NCBI RefSeq assembly: GCF_013307435.2
Contig: NZ_CP102845.1
Span: 3,470,001 to 3,534,000 of the forward strand
Reading direction: 5' to 3'
Source: Microvirga terrae
GTDB taxonomy: Bacteria; Pseudomonadota; Alphaproteobacteria; Rhizobiales; Beijerinckiaceae
Length of the DNA: 64,000 bases
Shown here: piece by piece, positions 39,675 through 48,163 of the stretch
Layout: every line of letters starts with the position of its first letter
Position numbering within the stretch: the stretch's first letter is position 1
Notes under the pieces: generated by a model
Database searches by the model: none
Seen by the model: only the letters and a program-made list of their open reading frames with translations
What the model was told of the DNA's origin: nothing
Translations under genes and position numbers: made by a program

Positions 39675-40493
39675 ATGGCAAGATCTTTCTCCCATATTCC
39701 CGCGTGGAATTCTCCAATGGTCGGAACGGAACTGTCAGTGGATACGAAGGTGGGATGCCAGGGCTGCCGGAACAGCGAACCGCTTCCGTTCGACTTCACC
39801 ATGGCGTTCCACCCGATCGTCGATCTCGACCGCGGCACCGTCTGGGGCTACGAGGCGCTGGTCCGGGGGACGCAGGGTCAATCCGCCGGGCAGATCCTGA
39901 GCCAGGTCGATGAGCACCTGCAATACAAGTTCGATCAGGCCTGCCGGGTGAAGGCCATCGAACTGGCGGGCCGCCTCTTCCCGCGCACCGAGGAGACGCG
40001 GCTGTCCATCAACTTCATGCCGAACGCCGTCTACGAGCCCGCGGCCTGCATCCGGACGTCCCTGGAATCAGCCCGCCGCGTGGGCTTCGACGCGAGGCGG
40101 ATCATGTTCGAGTTCACCGAGAACGAGCGGATGGCGGACACGAAGCACGTCGCCCGGATCATCGCGGAATACAAGCGCCTCGGCTTCATCACGGCCATCG
40201 ACGATTTCGGCGCCGGACACGCGGGCCTGAACCTCCTCGCCAACTTCCAGACCGACCTCATCAAGATCGACATGGAAATCATCCGGGGCATCACGGACTC
40301 GGCCGCGCGCCGCGCGATCATCGCGGGCATCCTGGTGATGGCCCGCGCCCTCGACATCACGGTGATCGCCGAGGGCATCGAGACGAACGCGGAGCTCGCC
40401 ACACTGCGTGGTGCCGGCATCAGCCTGTTCCAGGGCTTCCTCTTCGCCAGGCCTGCCGTCGAAAGCCTGCCGGTCGTTCCGCTCGTCGCCTGA
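39675..40493 (+). CDS. EAL-domain protein, probable c-di-GMP phosphodiesterase
   Basis: 272 residues, with the EAL domain covering about 45-265. Conserved catalytic residues are present: YEALVRG (EAL), SINFMPN (Asn), FEFTENE (Glu), DDFGAGHAGL (Asp-Asp), IKIDMEII (Lys) and IAEGIET (Glu). The enzyme is therefore likely active. The short N-terminal segment has a Cys-x-x-Cys (VGCQGCRN) and no other sensor domain. An alternative start is 39717. Confidence 0.85.
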   Translation: MARSFSHIPAWNSPMVGTELSVDTKVGCQGCRNSEPLPFDFTMAFHPIVDLDRGTVWGYEALVRGTQGQSAGQILSQVDEHLQYKFDQACRVKAIELAGRLFPRTEETRLSINFMPNAVYEPAACIRTSLESARRVGFDARRIMFEFTENERMADTKHVARIIAEYKRLGFITAIDDFGAGHAGLNLLANFQTDLIKIDMEIIRGITDSAARRAIIAGILVMARALDITVIAEGIETNAELATLRGAGISLFQGFLFARPAVESLPVVPLVA

Positions 40494-40745
40494 CCGGGCG
40501 GCGGACTTGGCAGTTGACGTAACGGTCGGGTGCGTTTAGGAATGCAGTCCCGGCCGCCAGCCGTCGCCACTCTTCCAGTGTCCGCCGGCTTCATCCCTGT
40601 CTTTCCTGCCGCTTCAGCCGCATGGTTGGCGCGCCCTGGCGGCCACGCATCGGCATGGCCCCGACGAAGACAGATGTTTTTCGCCAATCCCGCACAGCGC
40701 GATCACAGCAGACGCAGCCCGGGCTTGCTCTTCGGCGACACGTCC

Positions 40746-41576
40746 ATGAGACCCTTCGAAACAGGTCTGTTCCTCGACAGAATACCCTATGTGACATCGG
40801 GATCGGGGCCCGATCCCATCGTCGTGCTCAACGGTGGGCAGGCTTTCGTCCGGCGACCGACCCCTGCCCGGGCGCAGCGGGATGCCAGGCGCATCGCGCG
40901 CCTGCTGCCCGCCGGCCGGCCGGTCTACGTGCTGGGCTATGACCCGGTGCCGTCAGCCGACCATTCCATCGGGACGATCGTCACCGACGTGGCGCGGATC
41001 CTGCGCGACGAGATCGGCCCGGCGACCGTGATGGGCATCTCGTTCGGCGGCTTCGTGGCCGCGCGGCTCGCGGCGGATCATCCTGATCTGGTGAAGCGGC
41101 TGATCCTGATGGTGAGCGCCCACCGCTTCTCGCCCGAGGGGCGCCGCAGCATCGACCGGCAGATCGACTGCGCCTGGCGGGGCGACCTCGAAGGGTTCCT
41201 CGACGAGTTCGGCCTGGTCTTCCGCCGCCCCTGGCTCAACTGGCTGATCCGCTGGCGATTCAGGCGGGAGCGGACGCGGCTGCGCGAGACGATGAACGAT
41301 CCTGCGGTGATCGTCCGCGGCCTCAATGCCGTCGCGGGCGAGGATTTCGGCGGCGATCCGTCCTGGCTCGCGTACATCGCCGCGCCGACCCTGGTCGTCG
41401 GCGCGACCCGCGATCCGTTCTTCGACGTCGCGGCGCTCCAGGAGACCGCCCGCCACATCCCGTCCGCCCGGCTGCACCTCTTCGAGCGCGAGACCCATAT
41501 GCTGCCCGTCGAGCGCGCCCGCGCCGCGGCGAAGGTGGTCAAGGGGTTTCTGGCGGCGCAGCCATTCGCCGGATGA
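40746..41576 (+). CDS. alpha/beta-fold hydrolase
   Basis: 276 residues from ATG 40746; the upstream open frame lacks homology. The nucleophile elbow is GISFGGFVA (Ser), and a late His lies in ERETHMLPV. The oxyanion region VVLNGGQAFV follows beta-3. Substrate not predicted. No signal peptide. Confidence 0.83.
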   Translation: MRPFETGLFLDRIPYVTSGSGPDPIVVLNGGQAFVRRPTPARAQRDARRIARLLPAGRPVYVLGYDPVPSADHSIGTIVTDVARILRDEIGPATVMGISFGGFVAARLAADHPDLVKRLILMVSAHRFSPEGRRSIDRQIDCAWRGDLEGFLDEFGLVFRRPWLNWLIRWRFRRERTRLRETMNDPAVIVRGLNAVAGEDFGGDPSWLAYIAAPTLVVGATRDPFFDVAALQETARHIPSARLHLFERETHMLPVERARAAAKVVKGFLAAQPFAG

Positions 41577-41597
41577 GCCCCCTCGAAGCCCCACTCA

Positions 41598-41629
41598 CGT
41601 CATCACCGGCACAAGCCCGGCCATGACGT
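41598..41629. repeat. REP-like palindrome, copy 3 (single)
   Basis: CGTCATCACCGGCACAAGCC followed by CGGCCATGACG, the same GTCAT...ATGAC palindrome as the other REP units but single. It lies between the hydrolase gene and the tyrS 3' end. Confidence 0.65.
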
Positions 41630-41704
41630 GAGAGGCCGTGACCTGACGTGGGAGGGTGCGGCCACGACGGGAGAGGATGTCGTTCCTGGCCGAGCCATGC
41701 TTTC

Positions 41705-42958
41705 TCACCCGCTCACCTGCACCAGCACGTGGCGCTTCTTGCCGGCCGTCAGCTTCAGCGATCCGTCGGCGAGATCCGCGGGATCGACGGTGGCGTCCGC
41801 ATTCTGCACGACCGTTCCGTTGAGTCGCGCACCGTTGTTGAGCACCAGGCGGCGCGCCTCGCTCTTGGAGCTGGACAACCCGGCCATCACGAGCAGCTGT
41901 GCGACCGTCACACCGGCATCGAGCTCGGACCGGGACAGGCCGATGCTCGGCAGCCCGGACGCGTTCTCGCCCTCCTCGAAGGCGCGGCGCGCCGTCTCGG
42001 CGGCGTCCCGCGCGGCCGCATCCCCGTGCGCGAGACAGGTCGCCTCATTGGCCAGGATCCGCTTCGCCTCGTTGATCTCGGAGCCCTTCAGCTGGCCGAG
42101 ACGATGCACCTCGTCGAGGGGCAGCTCCGTGAAGAGGCGCAGGAAGCGGGCGACGTCGTCGTCCTCCGTGTTGCGCCAGAACTGCCAGAACGCGTATGGG
42201 CTGAGCTTCTCGGCGTTGAGCCACACCGCGCCGGTCGCGGTCTTGCCCATCTTGGCCCCAGCCGAGGTGGTGAGCAGCGGCGTCGTCAGCCCGAAGAGCT
42301 GGCGCTGGTCGATGCGGCGGGCGAGCTCGATGCCGTTGACGATGTTGCCCCACTGGTCCGATCCGCCCATCTGCAGTTCGCAGGCCTGATGGCGCGACAG
42401 CTCCAGGAAGTCGAAGGCCTGGAGCACCATGTAGTTGAACTCGAGCAGGGTGAGCGGCTGCTCGCGCTCGAGCCGCTGGCGCACACTGTCGAAGCTCAGC
42501 ATCCGGTTGATCGTGAAATGGGTGCCGAAATCGCGCAGGAACGGCAGGTAGCGCAGGGGATCGAGCCAGGCGGCGTTGTCCACCATCACGGCGTCGGTCG
42601 GCCCGTCGCCGAAGGCGAGGTAGCGGGAGAAGACCTGCTTCAGGCCGGCGGCGTTGCGGGCTATCTGCCGGTCGTCGAGCAGCGGCCTGCTGGCATCGCG
42701 GAAGCTCGGATCGCCGATCTGCGTGGTGCCGCCGCCGATGAGCACGACAGGCTTGTGGCCGCATTTCTGCAGCCAGCGCAGGGCCATGATCTGCACGAGG
42801 CTGCCCACATGCAGGCTGTCCGCCGTGGCGTCGAAACCAATGTATGCAGCGACCGGCCCGGCCGCGAGCCGTGCGTCGAGGGCTTCGACATCGGTGCATT
42901 GGTGGATGAAGCCGCGCTCGGCGAGCGTCTTCAGGAAGTCGGATCTGGGGGTCGTCAT
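41705..42958 (-). CDS. tyrS: tyrosyl-tRNA synthetase
   Basis: 417 residues, class I enzyme that charges tRNA-Tyr. HIGH-like motif HVGSLVQIM, the Tyr-binding GGSDQWGNI region, the KMSKS-like KMGKT, and a C-terminal S4 RNA-binding domain ([14 protein letters not shown]). ATG 42958; the in-frame upstream extension is not conserved. Confidence 0.96.
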   Translation of the reverse strand: MTTPRSDFLKTLAERGFIHQCTDVEALDARLAAGPVAAYIGFDATADSLHVGSLVQIMALRWLQKCGHKPVVLIGGGTTQIGDPSFRDASRPLLDDRQIARNAAGLKQVFSRYLAFGDGPTDAVMVDNAAWLDPLRYLPFLRDFGTHFTINRMLSFDSVRQRLEREQPLTLLEFNYMVLQAFDFLELSRHQACELQMGGSDQWGNIVNGIELARRIDQRQLFGLTTPLLTTSAGAKMGKTATGAVWLNAEKLSPYAFWQFWRNTEDDDVARFLRLFTELPLDEVHRLGQLKGSEINEAKRILANEATCLAHGDAAARDAAETARRAFEEGENASGLPSIGLSRSELDAGVTVAQLLVMAGLSSSKSEARRLVLNNGARLNGTVVQNADATVDPADLADGSLKLTAGKKRHVLVQVSG

Positions 42959-43016
42959 CGTGTCGTCTCCTGGGATTGGCGGGAGCCGCTGCCCGGAGAC
43001 CTGATCACCACATGAA

Positions 43017-43041
43017 GATGCCGCCGGAGAGCGGCGGCATC
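43017..43041 (-). terminator. stem-loop between purC and tyrS
   Basis: GATGCCGCCG pairs perfectly with CGGCGGCATC around a 5-nt loop. On the minus strand it is followed by TTCAT. It lies after the purC stop and before the tyrS start, so it may end purC transcripts or sit in the tyrS leader. The T-tract is weak. Confidence 0.45.
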
Positions 43042-43165
43042 GAACGTTTGGTCGCAACCGAACGGAGCCGCCCTATGGGGACGGCGTAAAATAATTCACG
43101 AAGCTGGTGCGACCGGTGATCATGGGGCGCAAAATACGTGCGCGGGGCCTCACCGTCAACCGGCT

Positions 43166-44146
43166 TCAGAAGAAGCCTTTCAGATTCCCCCTCACCCGCT
43201 CCAGCACCGGGACGGCCGGGTCCGGCAATGGGAAGGCCTGACCGGTGATGCGCTCGAAGGCGTCGATGTAGACGCGCGCGGTCTCGAGCACCACGTCCTG
43301 CGGGATCTCCGGAATCGCGTCCTTGTAGGGATCGCAGCGGGCCGCCACCCAGGTGCGGATGAAGTCCTTGTCGAAGCTCTCGGGCCTCTCGCCGGCCTCG
43401 AAGCGACTCCGGTAGCTGTCCAGGAACCAGTAACGGCTCGAATCCGGCGTGTGGATCTCGTCGGCGATCATGATCGTGCCGGTCTCGTCGACGCCGAACT
43501 CGTACTTGGTGTCGACGAGGATCAGCCCGCGCTCGCGTGCCATCTCCCGGCCCCGGGCGAAGAGCGCGAGGGCGTAGTCGGAAACCGTCCGCCACTGCTC
43601 CTGGCTCAGAAGCCCCTGGCCGACGATCTCGGCCGGGGTAAGCGGTTCGTCGTGCCCGCCGTGGAAGGCCTTGCTCGTCGGCGTGATGATGGTCTCAGGC
43701 AGCTTCTCGTTGTCACGCATGCCGTCGGGCAGACGGATGCCGTACATCTCGCGCTCACCCTTTTTGTACAGGGACAGGATCGACGTGCCCGTGGTGCCGG
43801 CGAGATAGTCGCGCACCACGATTTCCACCGGCAGGATGGTGAGCCTGCGGCCGACCAGCACGTTGGGGTCGGGATATTCGATCACATGGTTGGGGCAGAT
43901 GTCGGCGGTCGCCTCGAACCAGAACCGGGCCGTCTGAGTCAGCACCTGCCCCTTCAGGGGAATGGACGCGAGGTTGCGGTCGAAGGCGCTGATGCGGTCC
44001 GACGCGATGATGATGCGCCGCCCGTCCGGCAGGTCGTAGTTGTCGCGCACCTTGCCGCGATAATGGTTCGGCAGTTCCGGGATGGTCGCGTCCTCGAGGA
44101 CGTAACCGGCATAGGCTCCAAGGGCTGCTCTATCCACCATGCTCAC
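43166..44146 (-). CDS. purC: phosphoribosylaminoimidazole-succinocarboxamide synthase
   Basis: 326 residues. SAICAR synthase motifs are [28 protein letters not shown] and the aspartate/ATP site [15 protein letters not shown]. The enzyme joins CAIR with aspartate in purine synthesis. The length and N-terminal style match the longer eukaryote-like form found in many alphaproteobacteria. Confidence 0.95.
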   Translation of the reverse strand: MSMVDRAALGAYAGYVLEDATIPELPNHYRGKVRDNYDLPDGRRIIIASDRISAFDRNLASIPLKGQVLTQTARFWFEATADICPNHVIEYPDPNVLVGRRLTILPVEIVVRDYLAGTTGTSILSLYKKGEREMYGIRLPDGMRDNEKLPETIITPTSKAFHGGHDEPLTPAEIVGQGLLSQEQWRTVSDYALALFARGREMARERGLILVDTKYEFGVDETGTIMIADEIHTPDSSRYWFLDSYRSRFEAGERPESFDKDFIRTWVAARCDPYKDAIPEIPQDVVLETARVYIDAFERITGQAFPLPDPAVPVLERVRGNLKGFF

Positions 44147-44257
44147 CTGCCAGGAATGTTCGGACGTGTTCTAAACCGAAATTCCCCGCACGCTAGATGC
44201 CAACCGGCGAAAAGATGCTCTTTCCACGCAGGCGGCCGGTGAGGACCTGAGACACCA

Positions 44258-44348
44258 CGTCATCACCGGGCCTGTTCCGGTGACCCCGACGACGAATGGC
44301 GTGGTGCTCTGCTGATCGGGATGGCCGGGGCGAGCCCGGCCATGACGA
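44258..44348. repeat. REP-like paired palindrome, copy 4
   Basis: CGTCATCACCGGGCCTGTTC...GGTGACC, then GATGGCCGGGGCGAGCCCGG...CATGACG. Same type as the other units. Between purC and the LolA-like gene. Confidence 0.7.
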
Positions 44349-44368
44349 ATGGTGGCGGGTGGTGCCCT

Positions 44369-45472
44369 CTACTGGCCGGCCCTCGCGTCCCGGCGGTAGG
44401 TGGCGTTGACGCCCGAGAGGGTCACGGAGGTCTCGTAGCCCTGGGCGTCGATGATGGTCCATTGCTTGAGCGTGTTGGCCCGGCTGTCGTAGCGCAGGGT
44501 GATCTTCGAGGTGCCCCCGAGGGTCGCGCTGTCGTCGAACCGGACCGTCACCACGCCGTCGCGCCCGACCTGCACGTCGCGCACCTTGGTGTCCCGCGCC
44601 AGGTCGATGTTGTCCTGGACGAGGAACTTCAAAGGCGTCTGCCCGACCGGATAGACATCGTTGGTGCCGAGCTTCTTGTCGCGGATCGCCACGTTGCGCC
44701 CGTCCGAGATCACCTCGAGGGTGCTGGGCGGCGCATAGGCGAAGTGGAACTGGCCCGGGCGGCGCATGGAGAGCGTGCCCTCCGCCTGCTGGCCATTGGG
44801 GTTCTTCTGGACGAAATAGGCCGACATCACGTCGAGGCTGTTGAAATAGGCATTGACCCGGTCGAGCCCCTCCTCGGGCGTGCGGGGCCCGGGCGGCGAT
44901 GTCGGCGTCGGAGCCGAGGAAGGCGCGGCCACCGAGGTCGGCGCCGATACGGTCTGGGCGGGTGTCGCCCGGGCGGGCTTCGGCGGCTCCGCCACCTTGG
45001 CCGGAGGCGGCGGGGCGGGCTTGGCCGGTTCGGCCGCCTGAACCGGGGGCTCGGGCGCCGGCTTCTGCGGTTCCGGCACGGCGGCCGGCTTCGTCTCGGC
45101 CTTCTCGGTTACAGGTGCTCGCGGCGGCTCGGGCTTCGCGGCCGTCTGCGGCGCGGGCTGGGGCTTGGAGCTCGGCTGAGGCTGCGCGGTCCGCTGGGGC
45201 GGGGTCTGCGGCTTCTGAGCCGTCGAGTTCGGCTTGGCCGTCGGCGGCTGCGTCCTGGCCTGCGGCTGCGCCTGGGGCCGTGGGGCGGGCTGCTGGGGAG
45301 CAGCCTGCGGAGCCGCCTGTTGGGGGGTGCTCCCGGCGGGGGCCTGCGGCTTCTTGAAGATGCCGTCGAGGAAGCGGGTCAGGGGATCGGGGGATTGCTG
45401 GGCCGCGGCCGGAGACGCGCACGCAAGTGCGACGGCAAGAGCAAGGAGACTACGCACGGACGAATGAAGCAT
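44369..45472 (-). CDS. LolA-like outer-membrane lipoprotein carrier with long Pro/Ala linker
   Basis: 367 residues. Signal peptide (LLALAVALACASPAAAQQ) for periplasmic export. Residues about 30-190 are Pro/Ala/Lys-rich, low complexity. The LolA domain follows (TPEEGLDRVNAYFNSLD, then GQFHFAYAPPSTLEVISDG and DGVVTVRFDDS), with the usual beta-sandwich. LolA carries lipoproteins between membranes. The family is normally about 200 residues, so the linker is an unusual insertion. Confidence 0.83.
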   Translation of the reverse strand: MLHSSVRSLLALAVALACASPAAAQQSPDPLTRFLDGIFKKPQAPAGSTPQQAAPQAAPQQPAPRPQAQPQARTQPPTAKPNSTAQKPQTPPQRTAQPQPSSKPQPAPQTAAKPEPPRAPVTEKAETKPAAVPEPQKPAPEPPVQAAEPAKPAPPPPAKVAEPPKPARATPAQTVSAPTSVAAPSSAPTPTSPPGPRTPEEGLDRVNAYFNSLDVMSAYFVQKNPNGQQAEGTLSMRRPGQFHFAYAPPSTLEVISDGRNVAIRDKKLGTNDVYPVGQTPLKFLVQDNIDLARDTKVRDVQVGRDGVVTVRFDDSATLGGTSKITLRYDSRANTLKQWTIIDAQGYETSVTLSGVNATYRRDARAGQ

Positions 45473-45619
45473 GACGCGACTGCTAACCTGAAAAATTACC
45501 GTTGCCCGTGCGCAAAAGCACGGCGCGGCAATGCTTTATGGCCCGGATAAGAGGCTGAATGAAGGCATGAGCCTCGCAGACGGGAGCGAGTCGGTCCAGG
45601 GCCCTCAGCGCCGCTTCGC

Positions 45620-46162
45620 TCACGCGGCGTCCGCCAGTTCTTCCTCCTCGGCCGCAGGGCGGACGGGCGTGGGACGCGGCTTGGGCGCACGTGGACGGGA
45701 CGGCTGCCTCTTCTTGCCCTTGGCCGGCTTGGCCTTGCCGTTCAGCCCCCGCCACCAGCCCTGCCAGCTCCAGGCTCCCGGCCCCACGAGGGCGTAGAAC
45801 AGGAGAGCGGCCAGGACCCCGAGATGGGAGAGGAACACCGCCTGCTCCGTCTGGCGGTTGAGGCCGGCATAGTCCCAGAAGCGGTGCTGGGTGCCGGTCG
45901 TCACCACCAGGGCGGCGATCAGAACGGAGGCGCTCAGGCGCGGCGCGAAGCCGAAGATGAGGGCCAGGGGACCAAAGACCTCAGCGAGCACGATCAGGGT
46001 CGCCACCACGTCGCCGTAGGGCATGCCCTTCAGGGTCAGGGCGGCGGCGAGCCCGGAAATGTTTGAGAGGCGGCCGATGGCGACCGGGAGGAAGCAGCCG
46101 GCCAGCAGCAGGCGGTTCAGCAGCAGAATCCCGTTGACGCCCGATCCCCTGTCCTCGCCCAT
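45620..46162 (-). CDS. DoxX-family membrane protein with basic C-terminal tail
   Basis: 180 residues. Four hydrophobic segments cover the DoxX domain (LLLNRLLLAGCFLPVAIGRL, VVATLIVLAEVFGPLALIFG, LSASVLIAALVVTTG, LSHLGVLAALLFYALVG). The last 40 residues are Lys/Arg/Pro-rich and end in an acidic patch. DoxX proteins are of poorly known function, often linked to redox. Confidence 0.85.
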   Translation of the reverse strand: MGEDRGSGVNGILLLNRLLLAGCFLPVAIGRLSNISGLAAALTLKGMPYGDVVATLIVLAEVFGPLALIFGFAPRLSASVLIAALVVTTGTQHRFWDYAGLNRQTEQAVFLSHLGVLAALLFYALVGPGAWSWQGWWRGLNGKAKPAKGKKRQPSRPRAPKPRPTPVRPAAEEEELADAA

Positions 46163-46280
46163 GCCCTCGTCCTCCCCCTCGCCTGGTCCGGCGGCGCCGG
46201 GAATCGGCCCGGCGCCTGAGGAGCATTTGAGGCAGAGGTTCTTAATCGGCTGTTAGCGCCAGCCGGCAATCCACCGCCCG

Positions 46281-47273
46281 TCAGAGCTTGAGGTTCCGCT
46301 CGCGAAGCATGGTCTCCCATTTCAGGGAATGCTCCACGATGGTGGCGAGATCGTCGAGGCGGGGCTCCCATCCCAGCTTGGCCCGGATCCGGGTCGAGTC
46401 CGCCACGATCGTCGACGGGTCGCCCGCCCGACGCGGCCCGATCCGGGCCTCGACGGGTTTCCCGGAGACCTTGCGCACCGTCTCGATGACATCCGAGACG
46501 GAAAAGCCGTGCCCGTAGCCGCAATTCATGACGAGGCTCTCGCCGCCCTGGTCGAGATGGGTCAGCGCCTGCACATGGGCCGCGATCAGATCGCTCACAT
46601 GGATGTAGTCGCGGATGCAGGTGCCGTCCGGCGTCGGATAATCCGTGCCGAAGATCTCCATGTGGGACCGCATGCCGAGCGCCGTCTGCACCGCCACCTT
46701 GATCAGGTGGGTGGCGTTCGCGGTCGACTGGCCGTGGCGCATCAGCGGATCGGCGCCTGCCACGTTGAAATAGCGAAGGGCCACGTAGCGCATGTCGTGA
46801 GCGGCCGCGACGTCGTGCAGCATGATTTCCGTCAGCCGCTTCGAACTGCCATAGGGCGACAGGGGCCCCAGGGGCGCATCCTCGTCGATCGGCTTGTCGG
46901 AGGTGTCGCCGTAGACGGCCGCCGTCGACGAGAACACGAATTTCTCGACGCCTGCGGCCACTGCGGCCGCCATGAGGGAGCGGCTCTTGACCGTGTTGTT
47001 CAGATAGTAGCCGAGCGGGTCGGAGACGGATTCCGGCACGATGAGCTTGGCGGCGAAATGCGCGATGGCGTCAATTCGGTGCTGCTGCAGCGTGCGGAGA
47101 ACGACCTCGTAATCGCCCACGTCGCCGACAACGAGGGGTACGCCCTCCGGAACCGACCAGCGGAAGCCGGTCGAGAGGTTGTCGAAGACGATCGGGTTAT
47201 GCCCGGCATCGAGCAGCGCCAGAACCATGTGGCCGCCGATGTACCCTGCCCCGCCTGTCACGAGAACGTTCAT
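46281..47273 (-). CDS. galE: UDP-glucose 4-epimerase
   Basis: 330 residues. The NAD fold GGAGYIGGHM, the catalytic Ser-Tyr-Lys (SSTAAVYG then SPYGSSKRL), and the sugar-binding NVAGAD region are typical of GalE. It interconverts UDP-glucose and UDP-galactose for polysaccharide building. ATG 47273; the upstream eight codons are not conserved. Confidence 0.94.
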   Translation of the reverse strand: MNVLVTGGAGYIGGHMVLALLDAGHNPIVFDNLSTGFRWSVPEGVPLVVGDVGDYEVVLRTLQQHRIDAIAHFAAKLIVPESVSDPLGYYLNNTVKSRSLMAAAVAAGVEKFVFSSTAAVYGDTSDKPIDEDAPLGPLSPYGSSKRLTEIMLHDVAAAHDMRYVALRYFNVAGADPLMRHGQSTANATHLIKVAVQTALGMRSHMEIFGTDYPTPDGTCIRDYIHVSDLIAAHVQALTHLDQGGESLVMNCGYGHGFSVSDVIETVRKVSGKPVEARIGPRRAGDPSTIVADSTRIRAKLGWEPRLDDLATIVEHSLKWETMLRERNLKL

Positions 47274-47387
47274 GAAATCTCCTGAAAACCTGCTCAACTT
47301 TTCGCCTGCTGGCTTTATGAGTTCTGGAATTCTAGATCAAGCAAGCCTCAATGGAAGACTGCCGGGCCGATTTTGGAGGGGTGCAGA

Positions 47388-47693
47388 ATGGATGATCGGA
47401 AGGAATACTGGTGGGTTCATCACGAAGCCGAGGTGCAGCCGGCCGAGGTCGATTTCGTCGGCGGCATTCCGGTGGGCTTCCGGTTCATTGGCAGGGCCGG
47501 GACGATCCCCGCCGCCTCCGCCGAACTGCTCGAGCGGCTGCCCGCCCCGCCGCGCCCCGTCATCAGGCCCCAGGCGCCGCAACCGGCCGCCGCGCAGCCT
47601 CAGCGGCGCGGCTCCTGGCTCTGGTTCATCGGCATTCTGCTGCTGATTTTGGTCGCGCAATGCTCGGGAGATCTTTTCGACCTGATCAAATGA
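47388..47693 (+). CDS. small membrane-anchored hypothetical protein
   Basis: 101 residues with a polar, Pro-rich N-terminal two thirds (DFVGGIPVGFRFIGRAGTIP then PAPPRPVIRPQAP) and one C-terminal membrane segment (SWLWFIGILLLILVAQCSG). GGAGGG precedes ATG 47388. No family recognised. Confidence 0.6.
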   Translation: MDDRKEYWWVHHEAEVQPAEVDFVGGIPVGFRFIGRAGTIPAASAELLERLPAPPRPVIRPQAPQPAAAQPQRRGSWLWFIGILLLILVAQCSGDLFDLIK

Positions 47694-48163
47694 TCAAAAG
47701 TTCCGCCACCATGTGATCCATAGGGGTAGCGGCACCTATCAAAAAGGCTTCATCCCATTCGAGGTAGGATTATACTTCGACGGCATTACACCTCTTCATA
47801 TCTGTTCGTCCTTTAACTCGGAATTGCTCCACGCGTATGAAATAAAGCCATTTCACTTCGCGGGATCTGCCTATTTAATCCTGGGTAATCAGGCCGATAC
47901 TGTAGAGGAACACGTCCAGATGCTCATCACTTCCAGCGAGGCGGAAGCCAGTTCCGCCTCGAAGACCCGGACGGGTCGCCTGCCCCTTTTGGAAGAGCCG
48001 TTTCGTCGGATCGCCAGACACGCAGACCTGAACGCCGCCGCTTAGCCGGCTGCCATCTCCCACAACAATCGGCTTTCGCAATGCGCGCACTGGAGAGGTT
48101 CCGGTGACGATGACGCACGCGATCAGTCCGACTCGGAAAACGCAGACCCATAAGGATTTTTCG
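47694..48163. other. AT-richer intergenic region upstream of the RTX gene
   Basis: About 470 bp of lower GC that probably holds the promoter of the RTX gene. The frame at 47713-48045 has no signature and no ribosome-binding site, and I do not call it. Confidence 0.4.

Noticed and set aside
47713..48045. A 110-codon plus-strand gene before the RTX gene
   Set aside because: No ribosome-binding site or recognisable domain; base composition looks intergenic.
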